This document shows positions 15,727 to 25,200 of a DNA stretch of 64,000 nt, piece after piece. The notes below the pieces were generated by a model. That model ran no database searches and was not told the DNA's origin. It worked only from the letters and a program-made list of their open reading frames with translations. The translations under genes were made by a program, and so were the position numbers. Position 1 is the first letter of the stretch. Each line of letters begins with the position of its first letter. The DNA is from Candidatus Chlorohelix allophototropha (lineage in GTDB: Bacteria > Chloroflexota > Chloroflexia > Chloroheliales > Chloroheliaceae). The stretch lies in the NCBI RefSeq assembly GCF_030389965.1, contig NZ_CP128399.1, forward strand, positions 2,594,934-2,658,933, read 5' to 3'.

Positions 15727-16938
15727 ATGCAACTGAGTCGCGACTCGGTGCGATTGATTATGCTGGCTACCCAAAACTTGCTAGAACCTCCCAAGGCTAC
15801 CTCGGACAAAGAAGGTGTACTTAACACCATTCGACAAATGGGGGTTTTACAAATAGATACCATTAATGTTATAGCACGTAGCCCGTATTTGGTGCTGTGG
15901 AGCAGAGTGGGTGAGTATAATGCTACATTGCTGGAAAGCCTGCTGGCGGAAGGTAACCTTTTTGAATATTGGTCGCACGAAGCCTGTTTTTTACCAATTG
16001 AAGACTACCCCCTATACCGCCGGCTGATGCTGGATAAGCGCAAAGGATGGCATCCCGATTCTGCATGGGTTGAAGAAAATAAAGCTGAAATAGAGTATGT
16101 GATAGAGCGAATTCGCAATAATGGGGCGGCACGTTCGGCTGATTTTTTACGAAAAGATGGCTTAAAGGCAAGCGGTTGGTGGGATTGGAAACCGGAAAAA
16201 ATTATACTCGAATATCTCTTTAATTCAGGAGAACTAATGATCGCGGCTCGTCCAAATTTCCACCGTGTATATGAGCTAAGGGAACGGATTTTACCCCATT
16301 GGGAAGATTCTTCCACACCCGCTTATTCCGAAGTAATTGAAGGATTGGTACTTAAAACCGTGCAAGCGCTCGGTATTACGCATCCCCGCTGGATTGCAGA
16401 TTATTTCAGGCTAAAAAAGAAGGAGATTCCGCCCTTACTCGAAAAGCTGGTTTCAGAAAACCGTCTTAAATTGATCGAGGTAGAAGGTTGGGATAGTTCC
16501 GGCTATTACCACCCTGATAATCACCCGCTAATTCAGCAAGCGACAGAAGGTAGTCTAGACGCAACCCATACTACCTTGCTTTCACCGTTTGACCCGCTGG
16601 TGTGGGACAGAAACAGAGCACGGGAATTATTTGACTTTAACTATACTATTGAATGTTATACGCCTGCTCCCAAGCGTCAATATGGCTATTTCTCTTTGCC
16701 GATATTATGGCGAGGAAAATTGATCGGACGGCTCGATCCCAAAGCGCACCGACGTGAACGACTCTTTGAAATTAAGAGCTTGCATTTTGAACCACAAGTA
16801 CAGATAACCGATGAAATAGTAAAAGACGTTACAACCGCAATAAAACAACTGGCAATTTGGCATAAGACTCCAGAGGTGATTATTCGGCATTCCAACCCAC
16901 CTGAACTGGTAGAATTATTCTCAAAAGAGATTAATTAG
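15727..16938 (+). CDS. YcaQ/AlkX-type winged-helix DNA glycosylase (HTH_42)
   Basis: This family excises alkylated bases and unhooks interstrand crosslinks in DNA. The 403-residue protein has an N-terminal winged-helix region (RDSVRLIMLATQNLL) followed by the signature VLQIDTINVIARSPYLVLWSR. Its Q-I-D corresponds to the QxD catalytic motif of the AlkX/YcaQ branch, as opposed to the QxQ of AlkZ. Further matches are YWSHEACFLPI, the repeated winged-helix element near 215-240 and LLSPFDPLVWDRNRA. A ribosome-binding site AAAGGAG stands before the ATG. The gene starts about 60 bases after a terminator, with a GNAT gene following 32 bases downstream. Damage repair is known for the family; the actual lesion handled here is unknown. 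Confidence 0.85.
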   Translation: MQLSRDSVRLIMLATQNLLEPPKATSDKEGVLNTIRQMGVLQIDTINVIARSPYLVLWSRVGEYNATLLESLLAEGNLFEYWSHEACFLPIEDYPLYRRLMLDKRKGWHPDSAWVEENKAEIEYVIERIRNNGAARSADFLRKDGLKASGWWDWKPEKIILEYLFNSGELMIAARPNFHRVYELRERILPHWEDSSTPAYSEVIEGLVLKTVQALGITHPRWIADYFRLKKKEIPPLLEKLVSENRLKLIEVEGWDSSGYYHPDNHPLIQQATEGSLDATHTTLLSPFDPLVWDRNRARELFDFNYTIECYTPAPKRQYGYFSLPILWRGKLIGRLDPKAHRRERLFEIKSLHFEPQVQITDEIVKDVTTAIKQLAIWHKTPEVIIRHSNPPELVELFSKEIN

Positions 16939-16970
16939 AATCAAAGCCTATTTCTTTTAGATAGTTGGAT

Positions 16971-17468
16971 ATGATGATTACTACGCCTGAAATAATAATT
17001 AAAGAGGCTACATTGGAAGATGCTCCACTGGTCTATGGCATAATGATGCAAGCCTTTGAAGCTTATAATACCAAGCTCGCAGTACCTTCATCTGCGAATA
17101 GAGAAACCGTTGAGGATGTCGTTGAAGTAATGAAACAAGGCGGAGCGTTACTTGCCTTTGATAAAACAACAGCGATAGGCAGCGCGCGCTATATTCTCAA
17201 GCCAGATCATTTGTACGTGGGAAGAGTTTCAGTGTTACCAGCCTATCGCAAACGTGGAATTGGCTTGGCTTTAATGCGCTATTTTGAGCACATTGCATTT
17301 TATAATGGACATCGCGAAATAAGATTGGGAGTGCGGCAATCCCTTCCTGAAAACCGACAATTTTATTTAAAATTAGGCTATCAAATCACCTCCATTGAGC
17401 CGCACCCCAAAGGGAACGACACAATTCTCTGGATGAGTCTTAAGTTAGCTGACTCCTCACCTCAATAA
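16971..17468 (+). CDS. GNAT family N-acetyltransferase
   Basis: This acetyl-CoA-dependent N-acetyltransferase has an unknown acceptor. The acetyl-CoA-binding motif A is clear: LYVGRVSVLPAYRKRGIGLAL, with the R-K-R-G-I-G phosphate-binding turn. Motif B follows (REIRLGVRQSLPENRQFYLKLGY), where N and Y are typical of the family. About 165 residues is the usual length of a single-domain enzyme. Two adjacent ATGs (16971, 16974) and a TTG at 16965 compete as starts, and none has a good ribosome-binding site. It follows the DNA glycosylase gene by 32 bases and may be co-transcribed. Confidence 0.85.
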   Translation: MMITTPEIIIKEATLEDAPLVYGIMMQAFEAYNTKLAVPSSANRETVEDVVEVMKQGGALLAFDKTTAIGSARYILKPDHLYVGRVSVLPAYRKRGIGLALMRYFEHIAFYNGHREIRLGVRQSLPENRQFYLKLGYQITSIEPHPKGNDTILWMSLKLADSSPQ

Positions 17469-17530
17469 ATGTTTAGTCTAAATTACAACTCAATCTGAAT
17501 AAAACGTAATGTTTAGCTATTGATTTAACA

Positions 17531-17557
17531 TTGCATTTTTGATAGATTGGGTATAAT
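17531..17557 (+). promoter_or_regulatory. Possible promoter of the histidine kinase-response regulator operon
   Basis: A perfect TATAAT (17552-17557) lies about 90 bases before the kinase start. The nearest -35-like sequence, TTGCAT (17531-17536), is 15 bases away, shorter than ideal, so the -10 box is the better supported half. Confidence 0.35.
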
Positions 17558-17649
17558 GTGCTGAGTTTTCTGGAGATATATGTGGGCTATGCCTAACATA
17601 TAGGTCGTTATTGCGATCAAAAACCTTGCAAATTGCAGAAAGAATCCCT

Positions 17650-19611
17650 ATGAAAAGGGTCCTCTTAACTAAAAGTGCGCTTCATGACCTTTTAATACTC
17701 TTCACAATAGCATTTTTCGCGTTTGTACTGGCTCTAATATTTGATGTCTGCGAAACTCTAATAGAATTCACGTTGCGCTACAAAGCGTGGCATATGGATG
17801 AAATCTGGAGTGTCTTGATATTATTAGGTTTTACCTCAAGTATTTATTTCCTTAGACGCGGTAAGCAACTGAGAAAAGAAATAAATCAGCGTAAATTTAC
17901 CGAAAATCTTTTAGAAGGGCAAAACCGGATACTAGAAATGGTAGCCTCCGGTGTTGAATTACCCAACATACTTGCAAAAGTAGTTGGGGTGATTCGAGAC
18001 CACTCCAGCGAAGCGGCATGTTGCATTATGCTGTGGGAACACGAACGTAATATATTGCGTATAGGAGCTTCTTCAGGGTTACTGCCAAGCTTTGTGAAAG
18101 GTATTGATGGGATACCGATTAATCCGAGTGGGAATTTATGCTGGAGTGTTTGTACCTCTGGAAAACCCATATTTGTAGCGGATATATCTAATAACGCGCA
18201 ATGGAGCAATCATTGTGAAGTAGCGCGCAACCATAATTTGCGTGCATGCTGGTGTATCCCAATATATTCTTCCGCTGGAAATGTAGTAGGCATACTTTCC
18301 ATATATTTTGAAACACCAAAAAGCCCTGAATCTCGGGATATTAACTTGATAGAAACTACCGCTCGTTTGGCGGGAATTGCGATAGAACGCTGTAAAGCGG
18401 AAGAATCGTTGCGCCAATATGCTGGGCGACTCGAAATTTTACGTGAGATTGATCAAGCGATTCTTTCTGTGAATACACTTGAAGATATTTTGAGTGAAAG
18501 CCTTTTCCAAATCCGAACATTATTACCCGTAGATTGGGCTGGAGTAGCTCTTTTCAATCAGGATACGACCCAGATACAATTGTTCGCTTCGAGTGACAAT
18601 AAAATTTCTGGCATGACTGAGCTTTACGATTTACCTTATGACCAAAACATTTTATACGAATACAATAACCCGATTGAAGACTTGGAGCAGTATCCGGAAA
18701 ATAATGAGTTTCTTCAAATACTTCGAGAGCAGGGATTGCGTTCATTGCTATATGTGCCGTTGATCTCTGGAGTTAAAGTGGTGGGTTCTTTGTTATTAGC
18801 AAATCGAGAACCGGGTATCTTCAATGTTGAACAAAAAGAAATAGCCCGTGAAGTAAGTATACAGTTAGCAGTAGCCATACAACACGCCCGACTTTTTGAT
18901 CAATTACAGAATACCCATCAACGCTTACAGAGTATGTCGCACAAATTAGTAGAAACCCAAGAATTAGAGCGACGCCATATTGCCCGTGAGTTGCACGACC
19001 AAATCGGTCAGGCTCTAACTGCCCTTAAAATTAATCTGCAAATCTCACAAAAACACACACCCGATCAAACCCTTCAACCCTATTTTGAAGATAACATCGG
19101 CATTATAGAACAAACTTTGCAACAGGTAAGAAACCTTTCGCTGGATTTGCGCCCTTCGATTCTTGATGATTTGGGTTTGGTAGCGGCTTTACGTTGGTAT
19201 ATTAACCGCTTTGCGCAGCGCAGTGGTGTAAATACACAACTTGAATCAGATCATTTTGAATTCCGCTTGCAACCGGAATTGGAAACGACTTGTTTCCGTA
19301 TTGTACAAGAGGCTCTGACAAATATCGCCAGACACGCAGAAGCCACCACCTCAAAAGTATCAATTCATTTAAATGGCACGAAAATTGAACTGAAAATTAT
19401 AGATAATGGCAAAGGCTTTGAAGTTAAAGAAGCTATCTCACGTGCCGAACAGGGAATGAGTTTGGGAGTGCTAGGGATGGAGGAACGCGCTACCTTATTG
19501 GGCGGAAGTCTAAAAATAGAATCGACTCCTAATAAGGGAACTTGTATTCTAGCTGAATTTCCCTTGCAGAATCTCAAGCCGATTTACCACAAAATGGGAA
19601 GAGTAGCATAA
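17650..19611 (+). CDS. Membrane sensor histidine kinase with two GAF domains (NarL/DegS type)
   Basis: This kinase would phosphorylate the response regulator encoded next. Two membrane segments lie in the first 75 residues, with little outside the membrane, followed by a short coil. Two GAF domains follow (about residues 95-255 and 265-420 of 654). The HisKA_3 dimerisation helix contains RRHIARELHDQIGQALTALK with the phospho-accepting histidine in ELHDQIGQ. The ATPase domain has EALTNIARHAEA (N box), DNGKGFE (G1) and LGVLGMEERATLLGG (G2). Start: the ATG at 17650; a TTG 39 bases upstream (17611) is the alternative. The regulator begins 2 bases after its stop. The GAF ligand is not identifiable; light, redox or small molecules are possible. 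Confidence 0.92.
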   Translation: MKRVLLTKSALHDLLILFTIAFFAFVLALIFDVCETLIEFTLRYKAWHMDEIWSVLILLGFTSSIYFLRRGKQLRKEINQRKFTENLLEGQNRILEMVASGVELPNILAKVVGVIRDHSSEAACCIMLWEHERNILRIGASSGLLPSFVKGIDGIPINPSGNLCWSVCTSGKPIFVADISNNAQWSNHCEVARNHNLRACWCIPIYSSAGNVVGILSIYFETPKSPESRDINLIETTARLAGIAIERCKAEESLRQYAGRLEILREIDQAILSVNTLEDILSESLFQIRTLLPVDWAGVALFNQDTTQIQLFASSDNKISGMTELYDLPYDQNILYEYNNPIEDLEQYPENNEFLQILREQGLRSLLYVPLISGVKVVGSLLLANREPGIFNVEQKEIAREVSIQLAVAIQHARLFDQLQNTHQRLQSMSHKLVETQELERRHIARELHDQIGQALTALKINLQISQKHTPDQTLQPYFEDNIGIIEQTLQQVRNLSLDLRPSILDDLGLVAALRWYINRFAQRSGVNTQLESDHFEFRLQPELETTCFRIVQEALTNIARHAEATTSKVSIHLNGTKIELKIIDNGKGFEVKEAISRAEQGMSLGVLGMEERATLLGGSLKIESTPNKGTCILAEFPLQNLKPIYHKMGRVA

Positions 19612-19613
19612 CG

Positions 19614-20258
19614 ATGAGTACTCTGAAAATAATTCTAGCTGAAGACCATAATCTCGTAAGAGCCGGTTTGATTGCCCTATTACATAATATCCCCGGTGTA
19701 ACCGTTCTGGCTGAGGCTGCTAATGGCAAAGAAGCATTGAATCTTGTTGAGAAGCATAAACCAGATGTATTATTAACCGATATAACGATGCCTGAAATCA
19801 ACGGGCTGGAATTGGTTAGAAAGTTAAAACAACGCTCGAATGTAAAAATAATTATACTGTCTATGCATTCAAGTGAAGAATATGTCTGGGAAGCCCTTGA
19901 TGCCGGAGCAAACGGTTATCTGCTAAAAGATGCCGGTATCAGTGAACTAGAATTGGCAATTAAATCGGTAGCGATAGGGCAATCCTATTTAAGCCCGGCT
20001 GTTTCCAAACATGTAATAGGCAACTATATCCGTCGAGTGAACTGTGAGAGCAGTTTATTTGAGAAACTTACGCCCCGTCAGCTTCAGACTTTGCAATTAG
20101 TTGCCGAAGGTTGTACTACAAAGCAAATCGCTGAGAAACTAAATATCAGTGTAAAAACAGTAGAAACACACCGTACTCAGTTAATGGAGCAATTGAGTAT
20201 CCACGATATAACCGGATTAGTGCGCTACGCAGTAAAAATGGGACTCGTTTCTGCCTGA
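19614..20258 (+). CDS. NarL/FixJ-type response regulator
   Basis: This transcription factor would be the partner of the kinase just upstream. Of 214 residues, the receiver domain has the acidic pair E10-D11, phospho-acceptor D56 in VLLTDITMP and the conserved lysine in YLLKDAG. The C-terminal LuxR-type helix-turn-helix reads LTPRQLQTLQLVAEGCTTKQIAEKLNISVKTVETHR. All residues for phosphorylation and DNA binding are present. The start codon lies 2 bases after the kinase stop, so the pair is translationally coupled. Targets cannot be seen; the downstream hydrolase or the pigment operon are possible. Confidence 0.94.
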   Translation: MSTLKIILAEDHNLVRAGLIALLHNIPGVTVLAEAANGKEALNLVEKHKPDVLLTDITMPEINGLELVRKLKQRSNVKIIILSMHSSEEYVWEALDAGANGYLLKDAGISELELAIKSVAIGQSYLSPAVSKHVIGNYIRRVNCESSLFEKLTPRQLQTLQLVAEGCTTKQIAEKLNISVKTVETHRTQLMEQLSIHDITGLVRYAVKMGLVSA

Positions 20259-20323
20259 TTTTATTTGTTCTTTTACTTATATTTACCCTTTGTTTTATAT
20301 TCACCTATTATGATAAGAAATAA

Positions 20324-20352
20324 AGGCAGGTGCTAATATATTATACTTGCCT
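20324..20352. repeat. Inverted repeat between the response regulator and the hydrolase gene
   Basis: AGGCAGGT (20324-20331) pairs with ACTTGCCT (20345-20352) over 8 bases with one G-T pair and a 13-base AT loop. No T-run follows, so it is at best a weak terminator of the two-component operon or an operator for the next gene. Confidence 0.25.
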
Positions 20353-20421
20353 ATTCTTCCCTCGGCTTGTCCTATGTTGAGCAGAGGATACCCGTAACTA
20401 CTCAACAGGAGGCATAATCAT

Positions 20422-21792
20422 ATGGCTACCCTTACACTGCAACCTGAACCAGATACTGCTCCAGATAATCCAGATAATTATAATTACACTACCTTAACCC
20501 CAGATGACCTCTTAAAAGCAATAGATAAGTTCAATTACAGTCAACCCGTTAAAAGCAGCCTTCGCAATCTGAAGAGCAATATTCTGGTAGATGATCCGGT
20601 AATCGAAACAGACGAAGCAGGCTCTCTAACATTGACCGGTACAATCGGGAAATCGAGATTTTTACTGAAGTTTCCGCCAAAGTGGAATCATGAGTTGGTT
20701 TTATTGGTGCATGGCTATATAGACCCAGGCACTCCAATTAGCTTAGAGCAAATTGGGCTAGATCAAATTGATTTAGGAGTATTAAATAGCGCTTTTGAAC
20801 AAGGCTTTGCCTATGGATACTCTACTTTTGGAAAAGTTGGTTACGCAGTAGAAGAAGGCACCAAACATACTTTATATATCAAGAAGTTGACCGAAGTCTT
20901 GGGGTTGGAACGCGCTTATCTTTCCGGTCGTTCAATGGGCGGTAACATTACTATCGCTTTGCTGGAAAAATACCCGCGTGAGTTTGCAGGGGCGCTTACT
21001 TATTGTGGAGTAATGTCCGGTTGGTACGAACAGATAAAATATCTGTCCGATTTCAGGGTAATTTATGATTATTTCACCAAACCGCTTGGCGCACCAATCA
21101 CTCTCGCGGGTTGTGGCGACGTATTGACTGTGGTGACATTGCCCAATCGCCAAGAAGTGATCAATTCGGTAAGCGCCCTGTTCTCTATGGCAGAAATAAA
21201 TATGAACACCAGCCCGGCAAACTCTACAATGATAAACATTATCAAACGCATTTCATTGATAACAGGGGTTAATCCCGATCCCATATCATATATGACTGTG
21301 TTACTCACCAATACAGTAGGTCTGAGTGATTATCTTGAGACTGCCAGCGCTAACGGCTATTCCAACGAAAACAAGGTGTATAAGTATCCGCCAGAATATA
21401 TACCCGCGTCAGAAGATATAAAAGCGCTAGAAACCTTGAATGATTGTGTGCAGCGATTACCCTGCAAGCGGGTTGCTACTGCTTACCTTAAACGCTGGTA
21501 TACACCTACAGGGAAATTCAGAGCTAAATTGCTAGCTCTACATAACCTCAAAGACCCCTCTGTTCCTTTCATCCACGAGCTAAAGCTGGATGAAATGGCA
21601 AGGAAATTTGGAAGCAAACTGGTGGTCTGGATAGCACCTGATAAGCCAACTGTACCCGGTGACCCTGAATCAGGTCCCGGACATTGCTTTTTTACGCCAG
21701 AGCAAATGAGTTTTGCCTGGAAAGAGTTGAGAAATTGGGTTGAGACTGGCAACCTGCCCACCGGGGGCTTTCCAAACGAATTAATGAGTTGA
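20422..21792 (+). CDS. Large alpha/beta hydrolase of unknown substrate
   Basis: The 456-residue protein has an alpha/beta-hydrolase core: LVLLVHGYIDPG (oxyanion strand), the nucleophile elbow LSGRSMGGNITIALLEKYP, a likely acid in LHNLKDPSVPF and a histidine in GPGHCFFTPEQM. A lid-like insertion of about 150 residues lies between the nucleophile and the acid. No signal peptide is visible, and the first 20 residues are Pro/Asp/Asn-rich. A strong AGGAGG stands 10 bases before the ATG, suggesting high expression. It follows the two-component pair by 163 bases and is closed by a very strong terminator. Esterase, lipase or peptidase activity is possible. Confidence 0.75.
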   Translation: MATLTLQPEPDTAPDNPDNYNYTTLTPDDLLKAIDKFNYSQPVKSSLRNLKSNILVDDPVIETDEAGSLTLTGTIGKSRFLLKFPPKWNHELVLLVHGYIDPGTPISLEQIGLDQIDLGVLNSAFEQGFAYGYSTFGKVGYAVEEGTKHTLYIKKLTEVLGLERAYLSGRSMGGNITIALLEKYPREFAGALTYCGVMSGWYEQIKYLSDFRVIYDYFTKPLGAPITLAGCGDVLTVVTLPNRQEVINSVSALFSMAEINMNTSPANSTMINIIKRISLITGVNPDPISYMTVLLTNTVGLSDYLETASANGYSNENKVYKYPPEYIPASEDIKALETLNDCVQRLPCKRVATAYLKRWYTPTGKFRAKLLALHNLKDPSVPFIHELKLDEMARKFGSKLVVWIAPDKPTVPGDPESGPGHCFFTPEQMSFAWKELRNWVETGNLPTGGFPNELMS

Positions 21793-21802
21793 GTTTGATT
21801 AT

Positions 21803-21834
21803 AAGCCCTCCGGCTTGAACCGGAGGGCTTTTTT
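21803..21834 (+). terminator. Strong Rho-independent terminator
   Basis: An 11-bp perfect stem (21803-21813 with 21820-21830) with a 6-base loop runs into six T (21829-21834). It ends the transcript of the large hydrolase. Confidence 0.93.
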
Positions 21835-21913
21835 AAGATTCATTATTGGCACAAAGAATACCCAGTTTCTTTTAGACTTCTTTCAATAGCTTTACAAAGT
21901 GTCATTGTACTTG

Positions 21914-21942
21914 TTGACAAATGGTTAAAATCGGGTTAATAT
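21914..21942 (+). promoter_or_regulatory. Near-consensus sigma-70 promoter of the glucanase gene
   Basis: A perfect TTGACA (21914-21919), a spacer of exactly 17 bases and TAATAT (21937-21942) form the best promoter match in the window. It points at the glucanase gene. Transcription would start near 21949. Confidence 0.72.
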
Positions 21943-22277
21943 TTATTTGCGATTTCTTTACATTCCCTCTCATTTCACTCATCTGTAAGTTTGTTGCCAG
22001 CTAAATATCAAGCATCATTACACTTTGTTCTAGTTCTACACTAAGTTTGAGCTAATTACTCTCAAAATGAGCGGGAAGTGTTGAATAGGAAAGTTTTAAA
22101 TTAAAGCCAGTTTCGTGTTTTCGCTGATACCTTTTTAGTCCACTTCAAACCTTTTTTAACTCACGCCAGCTAGGAACTGCTTAGGCATAAGTTTGTTGTG
22201 GCTATTTTCTCATCTCAGGCTCAAGGAAGAGAGCCTCGCATAAATCAAAATCGCAGATTTATAACAAGGAGAGGTTG
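21943..22277 (+). other. Long untranslated leader of the glucanase gene
   Basis: About 325 bases separate the predicted transcription start from the ATG. No coding frame with a ribosome-binding site was seen. A small stem (about 22216-22236, AGGCTC pairing with GAGCCT) lies 40 bases before the start codon, and AAGGAGAGG is a strong ribosome-binding site at its end. I do not recognise any known riboswitch class. Confidence 0.45.
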
Positions 22278-25200
22278 ATGAGAACTAACCAAAAACGGCG
22301 GGCTAGCCATACGCTAGTAATGCTGTGTATGCTACTTTCGAGTGTTTTAACTACTTTCAGTGGCGCAATTTCATTTGTACAAGCTGCCAACACGCCCAAC
22401 CCAACAAGTGTTACTATTGCGGGAAGTTTGCAAACTGCAATAGGTTGCCCCGGCAATTGGGATCCTACCTGTGCATCTGCCCATTTGGATTACAATACAA
22501 ATAATGATGTTTGGGCGAAAAGCTGGGCAGTTCCTACCGGAAACTATGAGTATAAAGCGGCGCTCAATAATAGTTGGAACGAAAACTATGGGCTTAATGC
22601 TGCCTCGGGTGGCGCTAATATTCCCCTCAATCTTACCGCTAACACCTCGGTAAAATTCTATTATGATCACAAAACCAACTGGATTACCGATAATGTTAAT
22701 TCGATAATTGCTACCGTTCCCGGCGATTTCCAGCAACAACTGGGTTGCTCTGGCAATTGGGATCCTTCTTGCTTACGCACATGGTTAGAAGACCCTTCGG
22801 GTAGTGGCACTTACAGCTTCGAGACTAAGAGTCTTTTGAAAGGCTCATATCAAGGCAAAGTAGCTATCGGCGAAAGCTGGAACGAAAATTACGGGCAAGG
22901 TGGTCTACCCGGTGGCGCTAATATTAGCTTTGTCGTCGTGGCTGACCATGCCAAAGTAACTTTCAAATATGATCCGAAATCCCATATCTTATCAATCAGT
23001 TCAGGTCACCAACTTGATAATAACGTCGAATACGATGGGCTATCCCATAACTCACGCGACACCCTCTATCGGACACCGAGCGGAGCAGTAAACCCCGGCA
23101 CTCCGGTATCGCTTCGTTTCCGCACTTTCCACAATGATGCGGCTAATGTAACCATTCGCTTATATGATACTGCTATTGGGCATGAAGACAAAGAGCCAAT
23201 GACTATAGCCGCCAGCAATGTAGATTGCTATGACCCGGCGTTAACCAGTAATGGGGATACCTGTGATTTCTGGGAATATACCTATACCCCTAGCGCATTA
23301 GGCACAGTGTACTATCGATTTATTATCACCGATGGCACTGCCACCGCTTATTATTCGGATAATTTGCCACGCTACGGCGGTTTGGGCGAAGCTACCCCGA
23401 ACGAACGCGATAACGGCTTCCGCCTTAATATAGTTGATCCCAAATTTAAGGTTATTCCTTGGGTAGAGAACGGGGTCATGTATCAAATCTTCCCCGACCG
23501 TTTCCGCAACGGCGAAAATGGCAACGACCCTAAACCCACCGATCCCCGTTATGATTACCCTGCACCCGCCAACGCCACTCCACAGCAAATTCAGGCTGCT
23601 AACGACGCTCAAATAATGCTCAAAAACTGGAGTGACCTACCCGAAGGTTATTGCCGCGCCTACACCAATCTAACTACACCTTGTAATGAATCTGCTAAAG
23701 GGCGCGACTATTTCGGTGGTGACTTGAAAGGTATTATAGAAAAACTCAATTATCTAAAAAATCTGGGTATTACGATTATCTATCTAAACCCGATTTTCGA
23801 ATCAGGTTCTAATCATGGCTATGATACCCGCGACTATACCAAAATTAGCCAGTATTTCGGTACCAACAGCGATTTCAAGGATTTAGTTAAAGAAGCAGAT
23901 GCTCGTGGCATCCAAATCGTACTGGATGGCGTGTTCAACCACATGTCTTCGGATAGCCCCTTCTTTGACCGCTACCATCACTACTCCACCGTTGGCGCAT
24001 GCGAGGATGTTAATTCACAATACCGTTCTTGGTTTGTATTCCACGATGTCACGCCGGGTACTGGAGTTTGTGTAGATAGTCAAAATCGACAGAATTCGGC
24101 TACATACGATGGTTGGGCAGGCTTCGATTCAATTCCGGTAATCGTCAAGCGCGATGCAACCAATCCTAACAAACCTTACGCACCAGTGGCAAAATACTTC
24201 TATTCTGACTCTAAAACCAGTATTGCAAATATTTGGTTGAAAAGAGGGGCAGCCGGTTGGCGGTTTGATGTCATGACCGACCCGTCATTCCCCGATTCGT
24301 ACTGGCAACAATTACGTACAATTACCAAAGGCATTGACCCCGATGAAATTATCATTGCCGAAGCATGGCACTGGTACGATAATTTACCCTTAACGCATGG
24401 TAATGAAGCTGATACTGCAATGGGCTATCGGTTCCGCAACGCCGTATTAGGTCTGCTTGGCGCAGTTGATAACAAGGGGTTTGATGAAGAGGGTAATCCT
24501 AACTTACCTCCTTCAACCTTCGCCAAACGTATGGATTCTATGCGTGAGGATTATGCCGACGCTACTTATTACACCTTCCAGAACTTGCTCGATAGTCACG
24601 ATACCAAGCGATTGCTCTGGAGTCTTACCCCCGGCAACGAAAATCGCCAGGATAAAGAATTCAACGCTGCTAACCTAGCATTGGGCGAGCAACGTCAACG
24701 TATTGCGGCGCTGGTGCAAATGACCGTACCCGGTACTCCAACTATCTACTACGGCGATGAAATCGGGCTTACCGGAGCAGATGATCCGGATGACCGCCGC
24801 ACCTTCCCTTGGAGCGACCTTGAAAACGGGCTGGTTGATACTCGTTGTACAACTGCTGCTTCTACCTCAGCTAAAGGTAAGAAAGATCCCTACTTTGGGG
24901 CTTGTGGCGACCATAGCCTGTTCGACTGGTATCAGAATTTAATTCAGGTTCGCAAGTCTAATCCGGTATTGCGTAATGGTAAACTTACTTTCCTGCTTAC
25001 CGATGATACCAACAAAACGTTGGCTTACGCTATGCGAAACGGTAACAACCTTGCGATTATAGTCGTCAATCGGAACGAGTCTGCCACCCAAACTATCACA
25101 GTACCTACCGGCTCGTACCTACGCGATGGCGTAAACTTGACCGACAGTATCGGTGGTGGAAGCATCACCACAACTGCTGGAAAATTCAGTGTAAATCTTG